In this document: piece by piece, positions 36,265 through 44,442 of the stretch
Position numbering within the stretch: position 1 is the first letter of the stretch
Layout: the number at the start of each line of letters is the position of its first letter
Assembly: GCA_902634795.1 (NCBI GenBank)
Contig: CACPLK010000002.1
Location: 1 to 63,526, forward strand
Length of the DNA: 63,526 nt
Origin: an uncultured Prochlorococcus sp.
GTDB taxonomy: Bacteria > Cyanobacteriota > Cyanobacteriia > PCC-6307 > Cyanobiaceae
Direction of reading: 5' to 3'
Position numbers and translations under genes: made by a program
The notes under the pieces: model-generated
Databases searched by the model: none
What the model saw: only the letters and a program-made list of their open reading frames with translations
What the model was told of the DNA's origin: nothing

Positions 36265-36930
36265 ATGGAATATTTAACTCATTCGTTAATCAATCAATCA
36301 GATGCTCTTCAAATAGTTAATAAACTAAAAGCAGAGGAATCATCCTGGCAAGATGGCAAAAAAACTGCAGGAAGCCATGCTTTAGAAATAAAATCTAATT
36401 TCCAATTAGATAAAAATTCAAAATTATCCATGAAGCTTAGAGATATTATTGTTAAAAAAATAATTTCAAATCCTCTCCTAAAAAGTTTCACTTTACCTAG
36501 TCTTATCCATGGAGTCATGTTTACTAAATCCCTAGCAGGAAATTGTTATGGCACACATATTGATAATCCTTATATGCCCTCAGGTAGAAGTGATCTATCT
36601 TTTACGTTATTTTTAAACTCTCCAGAGGATTATGAAGGTGGTGAATTATGTATTCAGACGATCAATAAAACTGAAAAAATAAAACTTTCAGCTGGAGAAA
36701 TGATTATTTATCCCAGCACTCAACTACATTCTGTTGCAGAAGTCAAAGATGGTGAACGTCATGTATGTGTAGGCTGGATTCAAAGCTATGTACAAAATAA
36801 TGAAGATAGAAATTTTCTATTCGGACTAGATGCAGGAGCTAAAGGTTTACTAGCAAAGCATGGAAGATCGGACGAATTAGATTTAATTTTTCAGTCGTAT
36901 AGCAATCTACTTAGAAGGCTAGGTGATTAA
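36265..36930 (+). CDS. piuC: PiuC-like Fe(II)/2-oxoglutarate-dependent hydroxylase
   Basis: This 221-residue PKHD-type hydroxylase has HIDNPYMPSGRSDLSFTLFL, giving the HxD iron ligands (about 94-96), and the distal His in PSTQLHSVAEVKDGERHVC (near 155), with the Arg that contacts 2-oxoglutarate in the same segment. PiuC proteins are linked to iron uptake in many bacteria. The divergent position beside futA supports an iron role. It starts at ATG 36265. Confidence 0.88.
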   Translation: MEYLTHSLINQSDALQIVNKLKAEESSWQDGKKTAGSHALEIKSNFQLDKNSKLSMKLRDIIVKKIISNPLLKSFTLPSLIHGVMFTKSLAGNCYGTHIDNPYMPSGRSDLSFTLFLNSPEDYEGGELCIQTINKTEKIKLSAGEMIIYPSTQLHSVAEVKDGERHVCVGWIQSYVQNNEDRNFLFGLDAGAKGLLAKHGRSDELDLIFQSYSNLLRRLGD

Positions 36931-37016
36931 AACAATCACTTTATACAGGCAAAAGTAAAAAAAGAACTTTCGTTGATAGGCTAGGGGGATCAAAATATAA
37001 ACAAACTTAATTACAT

Positions 37017-37262
37017 ATGGCTAAAAAAAATCCTGTAGGAATATTCCTAGCTGCAGCCGCTGCTTTATCAACTAGTGCAATGATTCCTGATAATTCAATA
37101 GCTGGAGAAAAGCATAGTGATATGGGTGGTTTAAAGGAATGGACTACAGATCAAGAAGCAGACGAGGATGGAAAGCTTGATGAAGCAGCTCAAAAAGCTG
37201 CTGATAAAGCTAAAAAAGCTGATATTTGCATTCCTATTGGTGAAGGTGAAAACTGCTGGTAA
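37017..37262 (+). CDS. Small predicted secreted protein
   Basis: This 81-residue protein has a signal-peptide-like N-terminus (VGIFLAAAAALSTSAMI, cleavage probably after SIA), a charged acidic-basic middle (DEAAQKAADKAKKAD) and two Cys at the end (ICIPIGEGENCW) that may form a disulfide. No family is recognised. It is followed by its own terminator. Confidence 0.6.
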   Translation: MAKKNPVGIFLAAAAALSTSAMIPDNSIAGEKHSDMGGLKEWTTDQEADEDGKLDEAAQKAADKAKKADICIPIGEGENCW

Positions 37263-37286
37263 AAAATTTTTAAGTTCACAAAAATA

Positions 37287-37312
37287 ACTCCCTTTTATGG
37301 GAGTTCTTTTTA
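37287..37312 (+). terminator. Terminator after the small secreted protein gene
   Basis: Stem AACTCCC/GGGAGTT (37287-37293 and 37300-37306) with loop TTTTAT, followed by CTTTTT, 24 bp after the stop codon. Confidence 0.85.
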
Positions 37313-37321
37313 ATATCAGTC

Positions 37322-37350
37322 AATAAATAAATAAATAAATAAATAAATAA
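37322..37350 (+). repeat. AATA tetranucleotide microsatellite
   Basis: About seven uninterrupted AATA units lie between two convergent terminators. Such tracts can vary in length by slippage. No coding effect is expected here. Confidence 0.85.
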
Positions 37351-37372
37351 AACGCCCCAAATGGGGCGTTTT
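37349..37372 (-). terminator. Bidirectional terminator after the porin gene
   Basis: Stem AAAACGCCCC/GGGGCGTTTT with loop AAAT, 20 bp beyond the porin stop codon. The A/T flanks allow function on either strand. Confidence 0.88.
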
Positions 37373-37391
37373 AAATTTCTAATTATAAAAA

Positions 37392-38633
37392 TTAGAATCT
37401 GAATTCAGTCAGAAGAACAGCTCCAGTTACGTCACTTCCCTCAGACTCAACATCATTACCACCAAAGATTGCAGGTGTAACACTTACGCCATCATTAATT
37501 TTGAAGGTGTAATAAGCTTCCCAAACAGTATTGTCCTCAGATGTATCAGTACCACCGCCTTTGATTCCAGTGGCAGTCATTCTTTGACCTAGTGCAAGAC
37601 CAGCTCTGTTTCCATCGACTAATGCATCTTTCCATCCAAGACCTACCATCCAACCTGCAGTATCTTCAGCTGCACCAACGGCAGCATCATCGATAGTTGC
37701 GAAGTCATAGCCTAGTTGAACTGAAGGAAGAGATCCTGTTGTTTCAGGCTTCCAATAAGCTCTTAAACCATAAGCTGTCATATCAGTTTTAGCTCCTTTA
37801 GCCAAGCTTGAATGGAAGTAGCCATCATAACCACCACCTTCTTTAACACCCATTGATCCTGAAACTTGCCAACGAGGTGTGCCGTACTCAAGCTTAGTCA
37901 AGAAGAACTTCCTTGAATCTTCACCAAAGAGTCCTTTGTCATCACTATTTTTAGCACCATCTTTAGATGTGTAGTTAGCACTTAATGCCCATCTTCCAGA
38001 AGAAGGATCTTCAACATCTTGTGTCCAAGCGACACCAAATCCAGGACTTGTGCTTGAACCATAAGCAGAACCATTAGGACCTAATGCAAATTGCTTAGTG
38101 ATTGGCTTATAGATTGATGGAGAACTAGCTAGCATGTAGTAGTTTTCAATCCTTGGTCCAACCCAAACTTGAAGGCTGTCGCCAACGGGGAACTGATACC
38201 AAAGCTTATCAACACCAAGTGAGCCTGAACCGCTCTTACCAGCAGATAGATAAGTACCTTGGCCTTTGTCTACAAAATGATCGCTTACGTTACCAGCTTT
38301 GAGACGTGTATAGAGGTTATCTTCACCAGTAAAACTTGTATTCAGATTTAACTGATACATGTATTCCATTGTGATGCCATCAGTATCTGACTCAGCATCA
38401 TCGTCAACATAACCAGTGATAAAAGCAGCCTTACCGCTCATCTTTGTAGATGAAGAGAATTGACCAGCCATGATTTCGCCTAGTTGAGCCTCTACTCCGT
38501 CAACACGTGCTCCAATTACTTCAGAACTTAGATCTGATTCGTTAGATACCGGAGTTACGTCAGCATTAGCTGCCAATGGTGCCATCAAGCCCAAAGCAGC
38601 AGGAGCTACAAGCAATCGCTGAAAAAGCTTCAT
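37392..38633 (-). CDS. som: Som-type outer membrane porin
   Basis: This protein has 413 residues from ATG 38633 (MKLFQRLLVAPAALGLMAP). A longer TTG/ATG frame exists, but the SD GAGG lies just before this ATG. The signal peptide ends near ANA|DVTPV. A short helical linker (about 30-55, VIGARVDGVEAQLGEI) precedes a beta-barrel rich in aromatic/Gly strands and ends VLLTEFRF, a typical outer-membrane C-terminal Phe. The fold is OprB/Som-like; the usual N-terminal SLH domain is not evident. The leader matches the Yfr1 sRNA target sequence, and the promoter region has a perfect palindrome. Confidence 0.88.
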   Translation of the reverse strand: MKLFQRLLVAPAALGLMAPLAANADVTPVSNESDLSSEVIGARVDGVEAQLGEIMAGQFSSSTKMSGKAAFITGYVDDDAESDTDGITMEYMYQLNLNTSFTGEDNLYTRLKAGNVSDHFVDKGQGTYLSAGKSGSGSLGVDKLWYQFPVGDSLQVWVGPRIENYYMLASSPSIYKPITKQFALGPNGSAYGSSTSPGFGVAWTQDVEDPSSGRWALSANYTSKDGAKNSDDKGLFGEDSRKFFLTKLEYGTPRWQVSGSMGVKEGGGYDGYFHSSLAKGAKTDMTAYGLRAYWKPETTGSLPSVQLGYDFATIDDAAVGAAEDTAGWMVGLGWKDALVDGNRAGLALGQRMTATGIKGGGTDTSEDNTVWEAYYTFKINDGVSVTPAIFGGNDVESEGSDVTGAVLLTEFRF

Positions 38634-38637
38634 TGTG

Positions 38638-38646
38638 TCCTCACAC
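38638..38646 (-). promoter_or_regulatory. Putative Yfr1 sRNA target overlapping the porin SD
   Basis: On the porin mRNA strand the sequence is GTGTGAGGA, four bases before the start ATG. It is the exact complement of TCCTCACAC, the conserved single-stranded motif of the cyanobacterial sRNA Yfr1, which is known to pair with som porin leaders. The site covers the Shine-Dalgarno, so pairing would block translation. Confidence 0.6.
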
Positions 38647-38699
38647 AAATATTTCGAATGAATAATAATGTATTCGATAAGACATTAGTGAATCAAAAC

Positions 38700-38720
38700 T
38701 ATCAAAAGTATCTTTTGATA
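38700..38720 (+). promoter_or_regulatory. Perfect 9-bp palindrome upstream of the porin gene
   Basis: TATCAAAAG and CTTTTGATA are exact inverted arms separated by TAT, 67 bp before the porin start. It resembles a dimeric regulator operator. The regulator is not known. Confidence 0.5.
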
Positions 38721-38786
38721 CGTCGCTCGATATTATTCGACCTATTTAATATCAGCAAACTCAAAAATATTACTTGTTATTAATAA

Positions 38787-39656
38787 CTAAATCGAACAAA
38801 GAGGGAAGCCAAGGCGCTCTCTTTCCTCTAGCCAAGCCTCAGCAACTTTACGAGCTAAAGATCGAATTCTTGAAATAATCTTGGTTCTTTCAGTAACAGA
38901 TATAACTCCTCTTGCCTCTAATAAATTAAATGTATGGCTACATTTCAGAACATAATCAAGGCAAGGAGCAGGTAGTTTCTTATCGATCAATTGATGAGCC
39001 TCCTCCTCATAAATTTCAAAAAGCTTCCTTAAATTATCAGCGTTAGATTCTTCAAAATTGTATTTACATTGACCTTTTTCGAAAGGAAGCCAAACATCAC
39101 CATATTTACTCTTTTTGTTCCAGGAAAGATCCCAAATACTTTCAACATTTTGCAAATACATCGCTAATCTTTCTAGGCCGTAAGTGATCTCAATCGAAAC
39201 AGGCCTGCAATCAAGGCCGCCACATTGTTGAAAATAAGTAAATTGGGTTACCTCCATTCCATCAAGCCAAACTTCCCATCCCACTCCCCAAGCGCCTAAT
39301 GTTGGTGATTCCCAATTGTCTTCGACAAATCTAATATCATGATTTTTGGCTGAAATTCCTAAGGCTTCAAGGGAGGACAAATAAATCTCCTGAATACCAT
39401 CCAGAGAAGGCTTAATGAGAACTTGATATTGAAAATAATGCTGCGCTCTATTGGGATTATCTCCATACCTGCCATCTGTCGGCCTTCTGCAGGGCTCTGG
39501 ATAAGCAACAGCCCAAGGCTCAGGACCTATCGCTCTCAAAAAAGAATGAGGACTCATCGTCCCCGCACCCTTCTCTAAATCATAAGGTTGAAGCAGCAGG
39601 CAACCTTTTTCACTCCAGAAATTATTAAGCCTAGAAATTATGTCCTGAAAAAACAT
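38787..39656 (-). CDS. glyQ: Glycyl-tRNA synthetase alpha subunit
   Basis: This 289-residue catalytic subunit of the heterotetrameric bacterial GlyRS begins [19 protein letters not shown]. Family landmarks are [53 protein letters not shown] and [20 protein letters not shown]. It is full length. The beta subunit glyS is not adjacent. Confidence 0.97.
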   Translation of the reverse strand: MFFQDIISRLNNFWSEKGCLLLQPYDLEKGAGTMSPHSFLRAIGPEPWAVAYPEPCRRPTDGRYGDNPNRAQHYFQYQVLIKPSLDGIQEIYLSSLEALGISAKNHDIRFVEDNWESPTLGAWGVGWEVWLDGMEVTQFTYFQQCGGLDCRPVSIEITYGLERLAMYLQNVESIWDLSWNKKSKYGDVWLPFEKGQCKYNFEESNADNLRKLFEIYEEEAHQLIDKKLPAPCLDYVLKCSHTFNLLEARGVISVTERTKIISRIRSLARKVAEAWLEERERLGFPLCSI

Positions 39657-39769
39657 ATTAAATAAATTATCTAAATTAATTCATAATTAAAATATACACT
39701 TAAATTAAAAAACAATACAAAAAAACAGAATATAGAGATAATTAAATGATTTCAATATTTATATTCATA

Positions 39770-40414
39770 TTAAGAAGGTACATAAGATAAGTTACCTGAT
39801 ATTGAAATTCTTGGTTCCTCAGTTTCATAAAATGGATAAACACAATGTCTTAACCTAGCAGGAAAAAAAAGCATAGTGCCTTCATTTTTTGAGGATAATT
39901 GATAAGCATAATTTGTAATATCTCCATTGGTATCAATATATTCAAATTCAAAATTACCTGGTTTTATTTGTATCTCATTAATATCATTAAATTGCGGTAA
40001 ATTTTTCTGTTCTTCCCATGCGTAAGGGATCTTCAACCAAATAGCAAAAGAATAGACACCTGTGTGATCATGATAAGGATTGAATTCATTTTTAAATTGA
40101 TAATTTACCCAAAATGAATTTAATATTAATTTAGTTTCAAGTCTTAACAACGAATTTTGAGTGACAGGATCAACACCCTTATAATTATTTTGGCGATAAA
40201 AATCTACTAAGGGTGAACAAATTGATTTATAAAAAAAATTATCTTGATCATCAAGCAGAAGACTTTGTGAGATATTACCAACTAGTGTATTTTTTATATT
40301 GATATTCTTAGTTTTTGCAATATCAATAATCCTCCAAAGATAATCAATTACTTCTTGATCCAATTTAATTTGTAAAAAAGGAGTAACTGGAGGAGATATT
40401 TTTGTAACTTCCAT
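39770..40414 (-). CDS. Putative 2OG-Fe(II) oxygenase-like protein
   Basis: This 214-residue protein resembles the putative 2OG-Fe(II) oxygenases found in picocyanobacteria and their phages. The iron ligands are suggested by FNPYHDHTGVYSFAIWLKIP (HxD or HxH, about 117-125) and FFPARLRHCVYPFYETEEPR (His near 190, followed by an Arg-Ile-Ser-Ile strand). It starts at ATG 40414. It is AT-rich. The substrate is unknown. Confidence 0.65.
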   Translation of the reverse strand: MEVTKISPPVTPFLQIKLDQEVIDYLWRIIDIAKTKNINIKNTLVGNISQSLLLDDQDNFFYKSICSPLVDFYRQNNYKGVDPVTQNSLLRLETKLILNSFWVNYQFKNEFNPYHDHTGVYSFAIWLKIPYAWEEQKNLPQFNDINEIQIKPGNFEFEYIDTNGDITNYAYQLSSKNEGTMLFFPARLRHCVYPFYETEEPRISISGNLSYVPS

Positions 40415-41116
40415 TGCAACTTAAAACTTGCTAAAACAATAACCTCAAAACAAAATACAACCTATTGCCTAAACATTGCCTAAACATCTTATGCTCCTGT
40501 AATATATTCACTAAGAACGCTTGCTACAACAGACATTTTGAAGGAATAGATAGACTCGTGAATTTATGTCCTGAAAGTACATTAGTGTTGATATAACTAG
40601 AGCTAGAGGTAATCAGCTTAACTTGGCAGGGCTGATAACGAAGAAGTGACTCCAGTACCCCTCGTTTTTCAAACAGCTCAACCTAGCAAATCAATCAGAT
40701 TCTAAATCAACTATCGAGCATTTAAAGCTGAGTATTCAGATGAGGACAAACCTAAAAAAATATATAAGTATATATACTCATTAGATAAAAAAGTAAAATA
40801 CTCATACATTGACAGAATACAAAAGTATAAGTGTTTAGCCTATTAAATAAATTATAAATAGTGATTACATGTCATCTCAAGAAATAACATGTATAGAGAA
40901 GGTAAAGCATAAGTAATTATTTACAGAAAAGCTAAAAACGTTTATATGCAAATAAAAAGAGTTCTATTAATTATAAATTAGAAATATTCTTTACTGGATT
41001 AAATATATTAAAGTACTAACAAATATTAAGCCGCTAAGAGCGAAAAGATAGTACATTAGTATCCATTGTTCCGATTCGTCACAAGACGTATATTGAATGG
41101 GTGTTTAGTTAAAACC
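40415..41116. other. 700-bp gap before the accessory operon
   Basis: No intact gene is seen. TGCCTAAACAT is repeated in tandem at about 40467-40489. A short start-less frame ending at about 40850 (KKIYKYIYSLDKKVKYSYID) looks like a coding remnant. A structured segment with a T-run lies at 40604-40669 and is listed separately. Confidence 0.4.
40604..40669 (+). ncRNA. Candidate small structured RNA
   Basis: The segment contains a stem ATCAGC/GCTGAT (40612-40617 with 40631-40636), an outer GAGG/CCTC pairing (40606-40609 with 40660-40663) and ends in GTTTTT. It is more GC-rich than its flanks. No RNA family is recognised; this is a folding guess by eye. Confidence 0.25.
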
Positions 41117-41737
41117 ATGGAATTATCGCCTACGGAGGTGGTTGACTTAGCAAGTATTCCGCTCAATAGTGAAGTAACCAAGGGGTTAGTGCCCGCGCAA
41201 GTAGAGTACGTCAAAGAATCTGTCGTAGAGATAAACGAAGAACTGAGCTGCGTTGGGCAATCACTAAGGGCTGTGGCGGCCAACCTCTCCGATATAAAGA
41301 GCAACATCAGGCCTGGGAACTGGAGAGCCTTCTTGAAGTCAGGAGCGATTAACTGCTCAGAAAGGTTCGCTATTGACCTTGTAAGCGCATACACAAACTG
41401 GTTAGGTGGCTCCGATATAGACGACAACATGCTTGCGTCGCTAACGCCCAGATCGCTGGCATTAATGGGAAGCAAAGGTGTGACCGATAAGGAGCGACAA
41501 AAGGTATTTGAAGCCGTTGGGAACGGTGAAAGGATGACAGAAGCGACTGTAAGAATATTAGTCAAAGGGAGTAAGAGAAAAGCTAGAAAAGCCTCGCAAA
41601 AAAGTGAAAGCGAAAAGATTAAATCACTGAAAGAAAAGATAGAGACTTACAAAAAAGTCATCAACAACCTTCAAGATGAAAATAAAAAACTTAGTAAATT
41701 ACTATCAAACAGAGAAAAAATTGAGTACCTTGTCTAG
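41117..41737 (+). CDS. GC-rich DUF3102-like DNA-associated protein, first gene of accessory operon
   Basis: This protein has 206 residues from ATG 41117 (MELSPTEVVDLASIPL); an upstream in-frame start at 41066 is possible. The middle (IRPGNWRAFLKSGAINCSER, DLVSAYTNWL) resembles the DUF3102-like region of plasmid and phage proteins. The C-terminal 70 residues are a basic linker followed by a coiled coil (LKEKIETYKKVINNLQDENK). Bases 41161-41460 are about 51% GC (152 of 300 by hand count), against about 12% in the line 42601-42660 of the same operon, so recent transfer is likely. Function is not established. Confidence 0.6.
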   Translation: MELSPTEVVDLASIPLNSEVTKGLVPAQVEYVKESVVEINEELSCVGQSLRAVAANLSDIKSNIRPGNWRAFLKSGAINCSERFAIDLVSAYTNWLGGSDIDDNMLASLTPRSLALMGSKGVTDKERQKVFEAVGNGERMTEATVRILVKGSKRKARKASQKSESEKIKSLKEKIETYKKVINNLQDENKKLSKLLSNREKIEYLV

Positions 41738-41779
41738 CAGTTATTACAAAAAAGCAATTATCCACTATTATTATTTAAA

Positions 41780-41953
41780 ATGAAAAGCACCAACTTTAGA
41801 TCTGCAATCCCTAAGCAAATTAAATCAAAAAATGAAGGGAACCACAACTTAGAGAAAGGGATTACGAAGGTATTATTAGACAAATACAAGCCCAAAGGTC
41901 TCTGCAACATAGAGACCTTGAGCGAAAGGAAAGCTCAAAGGAGAGTGGCTTAA
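41780..41953 (+). CDS. Small basic protein, second gene of accessory operon
   Basis: This 57-residue basic protein begins MKSTNFRSAIPKQIKSKNEG and ends KAQRRVA. It has no recognised domain. It sits 42 bp after the DUF3102-like gene and 4 bp before the next start, consistent with an operon. Confidence 0.5.
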   Translation: MKSTNFRSAIPKQIKSKNEGNHNLEKGITKVLLDKYKPKGLCNIETLSERKAQRRVA

Positions 41954-41957
41954 GATT

Positions 41958-42119
41958 ATGAATAATAATTCAAAGTCTAGGAATGGATTCATCCATTTAT
42001 ACAATCCCAAGCAAGAAGGATTAGGATCTTACGATGTACACTATATAAATGCCTACAAAAAAGATAAAAGCTTAAAGAATAAGTTAAAAAAAAGTGATAG
42101 AGAGAGGTATGCAGCATGA
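41958..42119 (+). CDS. Small hypothetical protein, third gene of accessory operon
   Basis: This 53-residue protein (MNNNSKSRNGFIHLYNPKQE ... RERYAA) has no recognised domain. Its TGA overlaps the next ATG (ATGA at 42116), so it is translationally coupled to the following gene. Confidence 0.5.
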   Translation: MNNNSKSRNGFIHLYNPKQEGLGSYDVHYINAYKKDKSLKNKLKKSDRERYAA

Positions 42120-42436
42120 TTCCATTTATCAGAAGTCTTTCAGAGCTAATGGCTATTACAGAGTCAAGAGATAGTCAAAAGCATATCTCTCAATACAATG
42201 AGATTTATAGCTCGACAGTAGATAGCGGACAAAGAAAACGATATATAAAGTCTCTTAACAAGAAAGAAGTCGATCTTCCTGATTTGCCTAAAACAATACG
42301 GCATAAATGGATTCAAAATAAAACATCTTTATCAAGATTTATTGATGATTTAGATTATAATAATCAAATACAATCTTCATACGATCTGACCTTAATAGAA
42401 GGACAAAACAAGAAAACTCAACAGGATGTCGCCTAA
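42116..42436 (+). CDS. Hypothetical protein, fourth gene of accessory operon
   Basis: This 106-residue, soluble, charged protein is not recognised. It contains KKEVDLPDLPKTIRHKWI, a possible docking or helical segment. It starts inside the ATGA overlap and ends 2 bp before the next gene. Confidence 0.5.
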   Translation: MIPFIRSLSELMAITESRDSQKHISQYNEIYSSTVDSGQRKRYIKSLNKKEVDLPDLPKTIRHKWIQNKTSLSRFIDDLDYNNQIQSSYDLTLIEGQNKKTQQDVA

Positions 42437-42438
42437 TT

Positions 42439-42780
42439 ATGAAAAAAATTAAAATAAATCAGGTAATAGAGTATTTATCCTCGACATTGGTTTTCTCATA
42501 TTTTTTCATTCATAATATTTTCCTAGTACTGATTGGGATTACACTTTCATTGTATTTAATAAATATTAATATGATTAATAATCTCAAAAAATCTATAAAT
42601 AAAAATATAATTATAAAAAATGACTCGAAAGATTTAAATAAAAATGATAAAGAAATAAATTCTAACACTATTAATATAAAATCTTCTAAAGAAGATAAGA
42701 AGCTAACATTAGTCGAAGAAATAGAAGAGTTTGGATTTATACCATCAATAGATAATAAAAATAATACTAATGCAGCATAA
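42439..42780 (+). CDS. Small membrane protein, fifth gene of accessory operon
   Basis: This 113-residue protein has one or two N-terminal membrane helices (about 13-45, LVFSYFFIHNIFLVLIGITL), then a charged, low-complexity Lys/Asn/Asp segment, and the ending VEEIEEFGFIPSI. It is extremely AT-rich. It starts 2 bp after the previous stop. It may anchor the operon's soluble products to a membrane (inference). Confidence 0.55.
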   Translation: MKKIKINQVIEYLSSTLVFSYFFIHNIFLVLIGITLSLYLININMINNLKKSINKNIIIKNDSKDLNKNDKEINSNTINIKSSKEDKKLTLVEEIEEFGFIPSIDNKNNTNAA

Positions 42781-42889
42781 TATATTTTTCATATATAAAT
42801 ATCGCTACTAATTAGTTCTTCATTCAAGACCTTTTAACTCTTTACAAACAAATTAATAAAAGGTAGTCTAGTATACATGCAACAACTAA

Positions 42890-43084
42890 ATGCAAGAAGA
42901 TCCGAAAAGCATAGAAAATTTATTAGTCAAAGGTTTATCTCATATTCTAAAAAGAACAGTAGAGGTCAGTCCAAGGGATCAACTAGCAATTGCCCAAGAG
43001 TATAAAGAATGGATAAATTGCATATCTGCTAGTGATTTCTCAGAGCAAGAGATTCTAGTAATAAAGAAGTTAAAATTTACCTAA
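42890..43084 (+). CDS. Small protein with QE[FY]xEWI motif, copy 2
   Basis: This 64-residue protein (MQEDPKSIENLLVKGLSHIL) has the core LAIAQEYKEWINCISAS at about residues 37-53, shared with the genes at 18360 and 45911. It is helical and acidic-basic mixed, with no signal peptide. The function is unknown. Confidence 0.6.
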   Translation: MQEDPKSIENLLVKGLSHILKRTVEVSPRDQLAIAQEYKEWINCISASDFSEQEILVIKKLKFT

Positions 43085-43472
43085 AAAACTATATTTTATC
43101 TGATTTAAAATTGTAAAATATATATTTTATTAAATAATTTTATTTAAATTACTTTATCTGATAAATAGTATAAATAAATTTTGTATCTATTATACTATCT
43201 CTATGATTATAACTAAAAACTTTAAATTAATATTTATTTTTAAATATAATTGAATCAAATAGTCAAGTTCAATTTTAGAAATTAAGGAAAGAAAATTGAC
43301 ATTATTTGGTACTAATGTACTATAAGGAGGCTTTCGATCGTATCGAAGAATCTCGATCTCCTCTCACTCACTCTTACAAAATCATTTAATTTGCTGAACA
43401 TGATTAATGAAACATTCAGCAGAGGTAGGGGGATCTTCTCATATTTAATCAACCAATCAACTGGAGTATCTA
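43085..43472. other. AT-rich gap
   Basis: Bases 43085-43310 are extremely AT-rich with no gene. A GGAGG at 43325-43329 precedes a cluster of CGAT-type inverted repeats at 43335-43362. No terminator or RNA family is recognised. Confidence 0.4.
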
Positions 43473-43667
43473 ATGGAATCTTCAAGCACTTCAAGCTGGG
43501 AATCGACAAAGAGCCTAAAGCTTTCAAGCGGACTAGAAATTGGAAGAGAAGCACTCATAACAAGCTCCACAAGAGAGTTAGTTGAATTTTACTGGACAAA
43601 TCGGAAGCGATTTTCAGGTGGTTATTTGGGCTTTCCTTCAAAAATATGTAGTAATCAGCTGAAATAA
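43473..43667 (+). CDS. Hypothetical small protein
   Basis: This 64-residue protein (MESSSTSSWESTKSLKLSSG) is Ser-rich at the start, with the ending RELVEFYWTNRKRFSGGYLG. GGAG seven bases before the ATG favours this frame over an overlapping one at 43391-43585 that lacks a ribosome site. No family is recognised. Confidence 0.45.
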   Translation: MESSSTSSWESTKSLKLSSGLEIGREALITSSTRELVEFYWTNRKRFSGGYLGFPSKICSNQLK

Positions 43668-43761
43668 AGACTAAACTTAAAATTTCCTTTTTTTGTTTGC
43701 TGATCTAATTAGATAATTTATTATTAAGGCTATTAAAAAACAAATTAATAAATAATGGTTA

Positions 43762-43977
43762 TTATTTATCATTATTTACTTGATCCGAATTAGGAGCAAG
43801 TATTAAAAATACCATCCACCAAACAAGAATAAAAAAGCCTAAAATAGAAGTTATTATAATGTTATTTAAGAGTTTAAAACTGAAAATTAGAACTAAAACA
43901 CCAAAGCTAATAATTGACCAAGGTTGACACCAATAAGGCTTTGAATCCCAAAAACTTTTTTTTGCATTTGTATCCAT
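43762..43977 (-). CDS. DUF6737-like small membrane protein
   Basis: This 71-residue protein has the pattern SKPYWCQPWSIISFGVLVL, resembling the cyanobacterial DUF6737 family, and two hydrophobic helices (about 22-40 and 43-61). It starts at ATG 43977, 45 bp after the next gene on the same strand. The function is unknown. Confidence 0.65.
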   Translation of the reverse strand: MDTNAKKSFWDSKPYWCQPWSIISFGVLVLIFSFKLLNNIIITSILGFFILVWWMVFLILAPNSDQVNNDK

Positions 43978-44021
43978 TAAAGAAACTTGTGAAACGATTA
44001 AAGCTATCCAATACTAACGGC

Positions 44022-44327
44022 TTACCAAGGCTTATCTTCTTCAACAGGCTTATCTTCTTCAACAGGCTTATCTTCTTCAACAGGCTTATCTTCTTCAATC
44101 GGTTTAATTTCAACTATGTTGTCGATTGAAGAAGAGGAGTCGCTGCTTGTAAAAGTCTGAGAAACCTCCTTAACCGAATCAGACTCGGAGTCCTTAAGTA
44201 AAAATTTCAAAACATATCCAAGAGAGACAAACAAAGCTATTGGCAGGACAAGTCCTAAAAGCAATTTATAGATGATTATTCCTATACCAAGGACAGCAAT
44301 AGAAATAAGAATGTTCTTCTTGTTCAT
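44022..44327 (-). CDS. Membrane protein with C-terminal EEDKPV tandem repeats
   Basis: This 101-residue protein has N-terminal hydrophobic helices (ILISIAVLGIGIIIYKLLLG, LVLPIALFVSLGYVLKFLL), a Ser/Asp-rich linker (TFTSSDSSSSIDN), and a tail of four EEDKPx repeats encoded by an 18-bp tandem repeat. The acidic Pro-containing tail may be a spacer or binding arm. The function is unknown. Confidence 0.6.
   Translation of the reverse strand: MNKKNILISIAVLGIGIIIYKLLLGLVLPIALFVSLGYVLKFLLKDSESDSVKEVSQTFTSSDSSSSIDNIVEIKPIEEDKPVEEDKPVEEDKPVEEDKPW
44031..44102 (+). repeat. Four 18-bp tandem repeats coding EEDKPV
   Basis: Units at 44031, 44049 and 44067 are identical (CTTATCTTCTTCAACAGG); the unit at 44085 differs at the end (AATCGG). 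The unit length is a multiple of three, so copy-number change keeps the frame. Confidence 0.92.
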
Positions 44328-44442
44328 ATGAGCTAATTGAACAGATTCTAAATCTAAGCTATTTCTGAGTTATCTACATCACATGCCTTTAACGCGATGT
44401 CTATTTAAATAATCTAAATTACAGCTATTAACATTAAATTCA

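Noticed and set aside
43391-43585. 64-codon frame overlapping the 43473 gene
   Set aside because: No ribosome site precedes its start, whereas GGAG precedes ATG 43473.
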